NCBI GenBank assembly: GCA_012961725.1
Contig: DTYU01000230.1
Coordinates: 1 to 9,760 of the forward strand
Source of the DNA: Desulfotomaculum sp.
GTDB taxonomy: Bacteria > Bacillota > Desulfotomaculia > Desulfotomaculales > Ammonificaceae
DNA: 9,760 nt
Direction of reading: 5' to 3'
Part shown: positions 1 to 5,580 of the stretch, one piece after another
How positions within the stretch are numbered: position 1 is the first letter of the stretch
Layout: the number at the start of each line of letters is the position of its first letter
Made by a program: the position numbers and the translations under genes
The notes under the pieces: model-generated
The model's input: only the letters and a program-made list of their open reading frames with translations
What the model was told of the DNA's origin: nothing
The model's database searches: none

Positions 1-227
1 ATTCAGGTCTTATGGGGAAGGTTAAGACCACCAACAGCATCTTTGTCTTTGCCGGGTGCACCAGTTCCTGGAGCAATTTTTCCTTGCGATAATTTTGCCG
101 TATGGGGCTGAAAACCTCCTGCGATTTGCCCGTACCGAAAAAACTTTTCCTGTGAGACCTTAGCCGGTTTTCGCGAGTCTCTTTCCAGTTGCTTTATTCA
201 ATAAGAATAAAGTATCAAGACGGAACA
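1..227. other. Left-edge stretch with no supported gene; one AT-rich hairpin
   Basis: No reading frame here has both a credible start and a ribosome binding site. A perfect inverted repeat lies at 192-212 (arms CTTTATTC and GAATAAAG, 5-base loop). On the minus strand one frame stays open from about 191 to the window edge. Its first start codons are a TTG at 76-74, preceded by AAGGA about five bases upstream, and an ATG at 40-38. It could be the 5' end of a gene continuing past the left edge downstream of the macro gene, but only about 25 codons are visible and no family is recognisable. A second minus-strand frame ending at the TCA at 3-5 has no start codon. I call none of these a gene. Confidence 0.4.
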
Positions 228-257
228 GCCCACGGTAATCGTGGGCGTTATTATTGG
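228..257. terminator. Perfect hairpin, probable terminator downstream of the macro-domain gene
   Basis: The arms GCCCACG (228-234) and CGTGGGC (240-246) pair perfectly around a 5-base loop. On the plus strand the stem is followed by GTTATTATTGG, a weak T-rich tail. On the minus strand it lies about 20 bases past the macro-domain stop codon, where a terminator is expected, but the tail there (TGTTCCGTCTT) is poor. It may work in either direction, helped by the neighbouring hairpin at 192-212. A stem-loop at the end of a lost insertion element is an alternative that I cannot test. Confidence 0.4.
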
Positions 258-268
258 GGTTGCAAGAT

Positions 269-841
269 TTAGGCAGGCGCGGAAGCTTTTTCACCGCCAA
301 AAAGTTCCTGCCCTATGCGGCTGTATATCTGCAGATCTTCTTCGCTGAAGAGCACGAAGCGCACCTCCTCAAGCGGCTTTTCTTTGACGTACTCCAGCAC
401 GGTTTCAAGCGCGATCTTGGTGGCGCGTTCTTTGGGAAAACGGTACGCACCGGTGGAGATCGCCGGGAAGGCGATCGTTCTTACGCCGTGGGCCGTAGCG
501 AGTTCGAGCGAACTCAAATAGGCCTGGCGCAAGAGCGCGTCTTCGTCTGCATTCCCGCCCATCCACCTGGGGCCGACGGTATGGATCACGTAGCGGGCTT
601 TCAGATTGCCGCCGGTGGTGATGACGGCGTGGCCCGTACGGCAGGTTCCCTTCTCGGCGACTATCCGCTTGCATTCCTCGAGGATTGCGGGGCCGCCGGC
701 CCGGTGGATGGCGCCGTCCACCCCGCCGCCGCCCATGAGGCTCGGGTTTGCGGCGTTGACGATCGCGTCTGTATCCTGCTGGGTGATGTCACCTTGGGTG
801 ATAACGATCTTGGTCTTCCCGCGCACGGCTTCTAATGTCAA
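269..841 (-). CDS. Macro-domain protein, probable ADP-ribose / O-acetyl-ADP-ribose hydrolase
   Basis: A stand-alone macro domain of 190 residues, the usual size for bacterial YmdB/AF1521-like proteins, which bind ADP-ribose and often deacetylate O-acetyl-ADP-ribose or remove ADP-ribose from proteins in the cytoplasm. Visible landmarks: GDIT at 17-20, the ligand-binding block IVNAAN at 27-32 followed by the glycine-rich GGGGVDGAIHRAGG at 37-50, CRTGHA at 67-72 with the VIHTVGP strand at 85-91, and the phosphate-binding loop FPAISTGAYRFP at 125-136. The start is taken as TTG at 841-839, preceded by AAGGGGG about seven bases upstream. The frame stays open to an ATG at 952, but that extension has no ribosome binding site and does not look like a macro domain. 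The gene is divergent from moaA; nothing nearby identifies its substrate. Family assignment is firm; exact enzymatic activity is inferred. Confidence 0.9.
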   Translation of the reverse strand: MTLEAVRGKTKIVITQGDITQQDTDAIVNAANPSLMGGGGVDGAIHRAGGPAILEECKRIVAEKGTCRTGHAVITTGGNLKARYVIHTVGPRWMGGNADEDALLRQAYLSSLELATAHGVRTIAFPAISTGAYRFPKERATKIALETVLEYVKEKPLEEVRFVLFSEEDLQIYSRIGQELFGGEKASAPA

Positions 842-1086
842 CGCGATTCCCCCTTCAAATGCGGTATTCTTAGGAATAAAATAACACAAGCGGGTGTCTA
901 ATACAAGCGAAGCGCAGTAAGACAAACGGACTGAAGAAGTCAAACCGTGCAAGAAAGGGTTTTACCCGTTGGCATGGAAATAGAAAGAGGGTAAGCCGAA
1001 ATCACGACTTGAAAACGGCCTTGCTGCTCGTTGTCCCCCGGCGAATTGGGAAGTGCGAGGTGCGAGGTTGAGGGGGAAGTGACAAA
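842..1086. other. Divergent intergenic region between the macro gene and moaA
   Basis: This region must hold promoters for both flanking genes, but I see no convincing -35/-10 pair for either. I looked for a molybdenum-cofactor riboswitch ahead of moaA and did not recognise its conserved core. The right end carries degenerate heptamer repeats (1051-1071) directly followed by the moaA ribosome binding site. Confidence 0.5.
1051..1071. repeat. Degenerate heptamer tandem repeat (GARGTGN-like), three units
   Basis: GTGCGAG occurs twice head to tail at 1053-1059 and 1060-1066. In another phase the stretch reads as three heptamers GAAGTGC, GAGGTGC, GAGGTTG. It ends just before the purine-rich ribosome binding site of moaA. 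A similar heptamer pair lies at 4860-4873. Confidence 0.6.
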
Positions 1087-2058
1087 TTGAGGGACGGCCG
1101 CCTGCGGGAGATAAACTACCTCCGGGTCTCGGTTACCGACCGGTGCAACCTCCGGTGCCGCTACTGCTTGCCCCCGGAAGGCATACCGCTGCTGCCCCAT
1201 GCCGAAATCTTAAGGTTCGAAGAGATTTGCAAAGCGGTTCGCGCTTCGACGCTTGTTGGGATAAGAAAGGTGCGCCTGACCGGCGGTGAGCCCTTAGTCC
1301 GCCAGGGATTAGTCCGCCTCGTGGCGATGCTGAGGGAGATTTCTGGGATCGATGACCTGGCGTTGAGCACGAACGGTGTGCACCTGGCTTCCCGTGTACG
1401 GGAGTTGAAAGAGGCAGGTCTTAGCCGGGTGAATATCAGCCTCGACACCTTGAGGCCCGAGCGGTATCACTGGCTGACCAGGGGCGGTGACCTGACAGAT
1501 GTTTGGCGCGGAATCGATGCCGCCCTCGCGTACGAACTGCACCCGGTGAAGCTGAATACGGTGGTGATAAGAGGTTTTAACGAGGACGAGGTGACAGAGC
1601 TTGCGCGGCTTACCCTCAGACTGCCTCTGCACGTGAGATTTATTGAACTCATGCCCTTCGGTCCGGCCAAGAAATGGATCGGCAGTGGCGGATTTATCCC
1701 GCTCGTTAGGGTTCGGGACCGGATCGAAAGCCGTTTGGGACCCTTAGCAGAAGTGCGGAAACCGGCCGGAAGCGGCCCGGCACTCTATCGCCGCATCGGG
1801 GATGCGCCGGGAACGGTAGGTTTCATCAGCGGTGTTACCGGGCACATCTGCGCGCACTGCAACCGGCTTCGCCTGACGGCGGCAGGGAAACTCCGGCCTT
1901 GCCTTTTCGGCGGAGGAGAATTCGACATCAAAGGGCCGCTCCGCCGCGGCGCCGGAGTGGAGGAACTCTCGGGACTGGTGGCCGAGGCCATAAAAAGCAA
2001 ATCGGAGCGGAACGCGGCCCCGACAGTTTCCAGACTGATGTCTCGCATCGGCGGGTGA
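1087..2058 (+). CDS. moaA: GTP 3',8-cyclase (molybdenum cofactor biosynthesis protein A)
   Basis: A radical S-adenosylmethionine enzyme that rearranges GTP to 3',8-cyclo-7,8-dihydro-GTP, the first committed step of molybdenum cofactor synthesis, working with MoaC. Its 323 residues match the family. The N-terminal radical-SAM cluster motif C-x3-C-x2-C is at C20, C24 and C27; GGEP at 66-69 and STNG at 94-97 follow in the usual order. The second, GTP-binding 4Fe-4S cluster motif C-x2-C-x13-C is at C255, C258 and C272. The protein ends in the double glycine (322-323) typical of functional MoaA. The start is TTG at 1087, preceded by GAGGGGGA about 8-10 bases upstream. No moaC, moaB, moeA or molybdate transporter is visible nearby, so the rest of the pathway must be elsewhere. 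It converges on the SpoIID-family gene, with only 31 bases between the stop codons and no obvious terminator. Confidence 0.96.
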   Translation: MRDGRLREINYLRVSVTDRCNLRCRYCLPPEGIPLLPHAEILRFEEICKAVRASTLVGIRKVRLTGGEPLVRQGLVRLVAMLREISGIDDLALSTNGVHLASRVRELKEAGLSRVNISLDTLRPERYHWLTRGGDLTDVWRGIDAALAYELHPVKLNTVVIRGFNEDEVTELARLTLRLPLHVRFIELMPFGPAKKWIGSGGFIPLVRVRDRIESRLGPLAEVRKPAGSGPALYRRIGDAPGTVGFISGVTGHICAHCNRLRLTAAGKLRPCLFGGGEFDIKGPLRRGAGVEELSGLVAEAIKSKSERNAAPTVSRLMSRIGG

Positions 2059-2089
2059 TTGCGTCTTTCAGCTCCCGCAGCCAACGCCT

Positions 2090-3076
2090 TTACCACAGTT
2101 TGACTATATCAACCTGCTTAAAGTAGTGTCTCAGGATCTCCTCGGCGTTTTTTCCGCGGCGGGCCATCTCCAGTGCTCCCCACTGGCTCATGCCTACTCC
2201 GTGGCCGAAACCCTTCCCTTCAAAAACGACTCTGCCGCCCTCGACGCGCACGCTTGTGAGCAGGGTGGATTTCATCCTGGTGCTGTCAAGCGCGGTTCGC
2301 AGGTCTGCGGCATTGGCCTCGGCAGCGCCGGCTTTGATTCGGACTGCGCGGCCCGACGGGCCCCTTTCGGTAACCGTAATAGAGGTAAAATCTCCCGGCT
2401 GGCCCCCGAGTTTCTGGAAGGCGCTTGCGACTTCCTGCTTGGTGAAAACGGCGCGCCAGCGGCTGAGCTCTTTCGGCGCGGTCGGTCCCTCGGCCGATCT
2501 CACCACCTGCGTGTACGGCGGTTCCGGCTGCTTGTAGTTCAGGCCCTCCTTGGCGGTGGCGGTCATGCCCCCCGCGTGTGCATGGAACCAGGCGTCTATG
2601 TACCGGCCGCCGTGGACGAGCACCTTGCCCCGCGTGGCACGCACCGCCCAGCGTACGCGATTATTGACGTTTCGGGGGTTCCAGGCCTGCGCCTCTGCGA
2701 AGGAGGTAGAGATATGGGCCTTTGGGTTAATGGCAGAGTGTTTTTTCGTCTGGACGAAGCGAAGGGTGTAGGTTCGCGCTAAAATGGCCTGCGCGGCTAA
2801 AGCCTCCGCCGGGAACCAGTTCTTCATCTCGCCGGCTACGGCGTTCGTTACATATTCCTCGAGCGGCATCTCTTTTATGGTTTTGGTTTCGAGATCAAAA
2901 ACCTTGATTCGAGGTTCCTTGCCCGGTCCCAGGCTGATCTCCTTGGGAATCTCTGGGCGCGGCACCGGTTTGCGGGCGGCTTCCGGGATGCACCCTACGG
3001 CAAGACAGGCTGAAAAAGCACCTAAAATAGCCATTGTCATGACCCAGAAGCTGAGTTTGGGTTTATGCTGCTGCAC
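2090..3076 (-). CDS. spoIID: SpoIID/LytB-domain protein (stage II sporulation protein D family), putative lipoprotein
   Basis: In the SpoIID family, Bacillus SpoIID is a membrane-anchored lytic transglycosylase that cuts glycan strands during septal thinning and engulfment of the forespore, working with SpoIIM and SpoIIP. The protein here is 328 residues, close to family length. A hydrophobic segment at about 8-28 ends in AVGC with Cys29, which could be a lipobox; a plain membrane anchor is the alternative. The SpoIID core begins near 58; EEYVTNAVAGEM at 73-84 contains Glu83, which aligns with the family's catalytic glutamate. FHAHAGG lies at 164-170 and the C-terminal GKGFGHGVGMSQWGA block at 287-301. 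The start is GTG at 3076-3074, with AAGGAGGG five bases upstream; an ATG at 3199 gives an extension without these features. The gene is divergent from ddl. It is not next to other spo genes, so it may be a paralogue rather than the canonical engulfment protein. Confidence 0.88.
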   Translation of the reverse strand: MQQHKPKLSFWVMTMAILGAFSACLAVGCIPEAARKPVPRPEIPKEISLGPGKEPRIKVFDLETKTIKEMPLEEYVTNAVAGEMKNWFPAEALAAQAILARTYTLRFVQTKKHSAINPKAHISTSFAEAQAWNPRNVNNRVRWAVRATRGKVLVHGGRYIDAWFHAHAGGMTATAKEGLNYKQPEPPYTQVVRSAEGPTAPKELSRWRAVFTKQEVASAFQKLGGQPGDFTSITVTERGPSGRAVRIKAGAAEANAADLRTALDSTRMKSTLLTSVRVEGGRVVFEGKGFGHGVGMSQWGALEMARRGKNAEEILRHYFKQVDIVKLW

Positions 3077-3235
3077 GGTGTCCCTCCTTCTTGTGATATG
3101 GTTCCCCCGTGTCGGAGGATTTATAGCCGTTGAGAGATTTTCGGCGTGCAGGAAAGGGATTTTCCCGCGTAAGACAGAATAGACTGAGAAAGAAAGCAAT
3201 GAAAGCGGCAGATCTATTTCGGGAGGAGTGTGTCT
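3077..3235. other. Divergent intergenic region between the SpoIID-family gene and ddl
   Basis: It holds the strong ribosome binding sites of both neighbours (AAGGAGGG on the minus strand near 3083; GGAGGAG at 3222-3228 on the plus). I tried to fit a sporulation sigma-E promoter for the minus-strand gene; a CATATCAC -10-like element exists, but no -35 element at proper spacing. No vegetative promoter for ddl is convincing either. Confidence 0.4.
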
Positions 3236-4162
3236 GTGCGGGTCGCCGTACTGTTAGGCGGGCGGTCGGCAGAGCGGGAGATATCGCTCAAATCCGGGGA
3301 AGCCGTTTACAGGGCGCTGGTTGAAAGAGGCCGGGACGCGGTAAAGATCGATGTCGGGCCGGATGTAGCCCAGCGGTTACAGGCAGCGCGGGCTGACGTG
3401 GCTTTCATCGCCCTGCATGGTAAGGGCGGGGAGGACGGCAGCATCCAAGGCCTTCTTGAGATCATCGGTATCCCTTATACGGGTTCGGGAGTTCTGTCAA
3501 GCGCTCTCGCCATGGATAAGACGGCGACGAAGCGGCTGCTCATTGCAGAGGGCCTGCCGACACCGCGTTTCTTGAGCCTGAACGCGGAGGCGTGGGACCC
3601 TTCACTGACGGCAGATGCGATAAAGGAGATCAGCTTGCCGCTGGTAGTCAAACCCGCGACGCAGGGCTCCTCGGTGGGGATGACCATCGTCCGCAGGGAG
3701 GAAGAGCTTGCGCCGGCACTCAGAGAGGCGTTCCGTTACGATACGTCAGTGCTGGTGGAGGAGTTTATTAGCGGCACGGAGGTAACGGCGTCGGTGTTGG
3801 GGAATACCCGGCCGGTGGTGCTGCCTTTATTGGAAATAACCTCGGCTAAGGGGGTGTACGATTGGGAGGCCAAGTATACACCGGGGATGAGCGACCACCT
3901 GATACCCCCTCGGATCCCTGATACAGTCCAGAAGCATGTGGCGGAGATCGCGCTTGCCGTCTATAAACTCCTCGGCTGCAGGGGCTTTTCCCGCGTGGAT
4001 TTCATGGTCGGAAGCGATTCACAGCCCTATGTCCTCGAGGTGAATACGATTCCCGGGCTTACCGAACTGAGCCTGTTCCCAGATTCTGCGCGCGCAGCAG
4101 GGATATCCTTCGGGGAACTCGTAGAACGGCTGATCTCCCTTGCTTTGGGAGAGGAGGAATAG
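3236..4162 (+). CDS. ddl: D-alanine--D-alanine ligase
   Basis: An ATP-grasp ligase that joins two D-alanines to make the dipeptide added by MurF to the peptidoglycan precursor in the cytoplasm. In this 308-residue protein, LLGGRSAEREISLKSG lies at 6-21, HGKGGEDGSIQG at 61-72, YTGSG at 81-85, VVKPATQGSSVG at 137-148 (ATP-binding lysine and serine-rich loop), YDWEAKY at 208-214 (omega loop) and LEVNTIPGLTELS at 267-279 (magnesium ligands). The retained tyrosine in the omega loop fits a D-Ala-D-Ala rather than a D-Ala-D-lactate enzyme; this is inference from family knowledge. The start is GTG at 3236, seven bases after GGAGGAG (3222-3228); an in-frame GTG at 3230 lies only one base after that site and is less likely. 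The gene is the first of a same-strand run with deoC 28 bases downstream. Confidence 0.95.
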   Translation: MRVAVLLGGRSAEREISLKSGEAVYRALVERGRDAVKIDVGPDVAQRLQAARADVAFIALHGKGGEDGSIQGLLEIIGIPYTGSGVLSSALAMDKTATKRLLIAEGLPTPRFLSLNAEAWDPSLTADAIKEISLPLVVKPATQGSSVGMTIVRREEELAPALREAFRYDTSVLVEEFISGTEVTASVLGNTRPVVLPLLEITSAKGVYDWEAKYTPGMSDHLIPPRIPDTVQKHVAEIALAVYKLLGCRGFSRVDFMVGSDSQPYVLEVNTIPGLTELSLFPDSARAAGISFGELVERLISLALGEEE

Positions 4163-4190
4163 CAGCAGAAAGGTGAGCGGATTCAAGTTG

Positions 4191-4868
4191 ATGCGCGAGG
4201 CCTTGGCCCGGATGATCGACCACACGCTGCTGCGCGCGGATGCCACCCGGGGGGAGATCAGGGAACTCTGTCGCGAAGCGGTGGCGTGCGGATTCGGCGC
4301 GGTCTGTGTCAATCCGGCATACGTGGCGTTGGCGGTACGAGCGCTCAAAGGGTCTTCGGTCAGGGTCTGTACGGTGATCGGCTTTCCTCTGGGTGCGACC
4401 AGTATCCTCGGTAAGGCGGCCGAGGCAAAAGAGGCGGCCGCCGACGGGGCGGTTGAATTCGATCTGGTCATAAACCTGGGGGCTTTGAAGGAGGGCGATA
4501 TCGCTTACTTGCAAAGCGAACTGAAAGAGGTGGTTGCAGCCGCACGAAGCATCCAGCGCGACGCGACAATTAAAGTGATCTTAGAGACCGCACTCTTGAC
4601 GGACGACGAGAAGCTTTTGGGCTGCCGGATCGCCGCGGACCAGGGGGCTGATTTTATCAAGACCTCCACCGGTTTCGGGCCGGGCGGGGCGACAGTTGAA
4701 GACGTCCGGCTGATAAGGCAGGCGGTGGGGGATGTCATGGGAGTGAAGGCGTCGGGAGGAATCCGGGACCTGGGCACAGCGCTGCGGATGATCGCGGCAG
4801 GAGCGAACCGGATCGGGACAAGCTCTGGGGTAAAGATCATAGGTGAGTGGCAGGATAGCGAGAAGTGA
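4191..4868 (+). CDS. deoC: Deoxyribose-phosphate aldolase
   Basis: Class I aldolase that splits 2-deoxyribose-5-phosphate into glyceraldehyde-3-phosphate and acetaldehyde, completing deoxynucleoside breakdown in the cytoplasm. The 225 residues equal the compact Bacillus-type length. Visible: IDHTLL at 9-14, VCVNPAYV at 38-45, CTVIGFPLG at 60-68, EFDLVIN at 89-95 with Asp91, the Schiff-base block FIKTSTGFGPGGAT at 155-168 with Lys157, VKASGG with the second active-site lysine at 186, and GTSSG at 209-213. The start is ambiguous. I chose ATG 4191, which matches family N-termini; TTG 4188 and GTG 4173 are in frame, and an AGAAAGGTGA sequence at 4167-4176 could serve them. The frame also stays open into the end of ddl, which looks like overlap only. 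The stop codon lies within a heptamer repeat (4860-4873), so the last residues (SEK) come from repeat DNA. No other deo genes are nearby. Confidence 0.95.
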   Translation: MREALARMIDHTLLRADATRGEIRELCREAVACGFGAVCVNPAYVALAVRALKGSSVRVCTVIGFPLGATSILGKAAEAKEAAADGAVEFDLVINLGALKEGDIAYLQSELKEVVAAARSIQRDATIKVILETALLTDDEKLLGCRIAADQGADFIKTSTGFGPGGATVEDVRLIRQAVGDVMGVKASGGIRDLGTALRMIAAGANRIGTSSGVKIIGEWQDSEK

Positions 4869-4873
4869 GAAGT
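4860..4873. repeat. Heptamer tandem repeat (GAGAAGT x2) containing the deoC stop codon
   Basis: GAGAAGT occurs head to tail at 4860-4866 and 4867-4873. The deoC stop TGA (4866-4868) spans the junction of the units. In register it resembles the GARGTGN heptamers upstream of moaA at 1051-1071. Confidence 0.6.
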
Positions 4874-4926
4874 GGCCGGAAAATAATTTAGTATTGTGTC
4901 CCCGAAATTTTGGGAGGTGTAGAAGC

Positions 4927-5001
4927 GTGAGCTGGAAGGTTATTGTACTGATACTGGCTGTGGCGGCTTTAGCCGCACTCGGTTATTTCTTTTCCCCTTG
5001 A
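4927..5001 (+). CDS. Very small single-pass membrane peptide (24 residues)
   Basis: A GTG start at 4927 follows a strong site GGGAGGTG (4912-4919) at good spacing. It opens a 24-residue peptide: MSWK, then a continuous hydrophobic stretch at about 5-18, then a GYFFSP tail. One lysine before the hydrophobic run suggests a membrane peptide with its N-terminus inside. A near-palindrome, CCCGAAATTTTGGG (4901-4914), overlaps the first bases of the ribosome binding site and could partly hide it. The gene lies 58 bases after deoC on the same strand. I recognise no family. The binding site and composition support it; its shortness means chance cannot be excluded. Confidence 0.55.
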   Translation: MSWKVIVLILAVAALAALGYFFSP

Positions 5002-5117
5002 GGGCCGCGGGGGAGGTGCTAAGGTTTAGCACGAAATCGTCAGCCGGAGTGCATCCGGCACTCATATTAGCGATTGTTTTTTTGCTGGAGTTCTTGTATT
5101 ATTACTACACAGGATAG
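4998..5117 (+). CDS. Possible small membrane peptide overlapping the previous ORF (up to 39 residues)
   Basis: An open frame ends at TAG 5115-5117. Its earliest start is TTG at 4998, which overlaps the TGA of the preceding peptide (sequence TTGA), an arrangement seen in translational coupling. A GTG at 5016 inside the purine-rich GGGGGAGGTG would give 33 residues, and GTG 5049 a shorter form. The C-terminal half is strongly hydrophobic (HPALILAIVFLLEFL) and ends in four tyrosines, TG. The ORF contains two mutually exclusive small hairpins (5043-5059 and 5047-5063). Start choice is uncertain and no family is recognised; the evidence is weaker than for the preceding ORF. Confidence 0.33.
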   Translation: MRAAGEVLRFSTKSSAGVHPALILAIVFLLEFLYYYYTG

Positions 5118-5135
5118 CCGCCGATGGACGGCGGC
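5117..5135. other. Perfect 7-bp hairpin ahead of the histidine-rich gene
   Basis: Arms GCCGCCG (5117-5123) and CGGCGGC (5129-5135) pair around a 5-base loop. It begins in the last base of the preceding small ORF's stop codon and ends 9 bases before the ribosome binding site of the histidine-rich gene. It is followed by AAAAC rather than Ts, so it is not a normal plus-strand terminator. It may be an RNA structure that stabilises or separates the messages; this is inference. Confidence 0.45.
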
Positions 5136-5161
5136 AAAACTTCCAGGAAGGAGGTAGATCT

Positions 5162-5383
5162 ATGCCCCATTGGAAGCCGGGTGAAAAGACCCACGAACAC
5201 GAGCACACCCACCCCGGGTACACGCACTCGCACCCGCACCGGCATGGCGAGCTGGTTCATGAGCACGAGCACACCCACCCGCCGATAACGCACAGCCACG
5301 AACACACGCATGCCGGCGGTGAGCACGGCGAGGTACACACCGACCACGACCACCACGAGGAGGAGCACGACCACGACCACTAA
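5162..5383 (+). CDS. Histidine-rich small protein, putative metal-binding or metal-storage protein
   Basis: A 73-residue protein with 25 histidines (34%), rich in glutamate and aspartate and with no cysteine. The start is ATG 5162, six bases after a near-perfect AGGAAGGAGGT (5145-5155), so translation should be efficient. Residues 11-26 (HEHEHTHPGYTHSHPH) recur as 33-48 with few changes, an internal duplication with a 22-residue (66-base) period. The C-terminal third turns acidic (DHDHHEEEHDHDH). There is no signal peptide and no membrane segment, so it is probably cytoplasmic. His-rich stretches of this kind in known proteins (Hpn, the HypB N-terminus, SlyD tails) bind nickel, zinc, cobalt or copper; binding here is inferred from composition alone. 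No metal transporter, regulator or metalloenzyme adjoins it. Low-complexity DNA could mimic an ORF, but start signal and length favour a real gene. Confidence 0.8.
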   Translation: MPHWKPGEKTHEHEHTHPGYTHSHPHRHGELVHEHEHTHPPITHSHEHTHAGGEHGEVHTDHDHHEEEHDHDH

Positions 5384-5449
5384 GAGCATCTTGTATTCAC
5401 GAAGTTGCGTGCCGGGCAATTTCCTGAGCGTAAAACAGACCGTCGCTCA

Positions 5450-5486
5450 ATGCAAATTGGAAATTGCGAATATCAAAATGCAAAAT
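5450..5486. repeat. AT-rich degenerate repeat (AAATTG / CAAAAT units)
   Basis: The stretch consists of near-copies of GCAAATTG, GAAATTGC, and CAAAATG/CAAAATC. It is noticeably more AT-rich than the surroundings and lies in the gap between the convergent histidine-rich and cysteine-rich genes. It looks like a decayed short tandem repeat; no coding or regulatory role is visible. Confidence 0.4.
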
Positions 5487-5549
5487 CTTCAAAGCGGCTG
5501 AACCCAAAGACAATTTCATTTGGCTTTTGCGGCGAAGCGGTATGTAAGC

Positions 5550-5580
5550 GGGTCATTCCAGCGTGATGACCCTTATTTCT
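5550..5580 (+). terminator. Possible terminator between convergent genes
   Basis: GGGTCAT (5550-5556) and ATGACCC (5566-5572) form a 7-bp stem with a 9-base loop, followed on the plus strand by TTATTTCT. It would end transcription coming from the ddl to histidine-rich gene run. The stem overlaps the last codons and stop of the minus-strand cysteine-rich gene. The T tract is interrupted, so strength is uncertain. Confidence 0.35.

Noticed and set aside
254..835. Plus-strand ORF of 193 residues opposite the macro gene
   Set aside because: Antisense to a clearly recognised macro domain; no family resemblance of its own.
842..960. Promoter TTGTAT-17-TATTTT for the macro gene on the minus strand
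   Set aside because: Only three of six -35 positions match the consensus; too weak to annotate.
3077..3235. Sigma-E promoter for the SpoIID-family gene
   Set aside because: The -10-like CATATCAC has no -35 element at the proper distance.
5105..5419. Minus-strand ORF of 104 residues rich in Val and Leu
   Set aside because: It is the antisense shadow of the CAC/CAT/GAG repeats of the histidine-rich gene; the Val/Leu runs are the complement of His/Glu codons.
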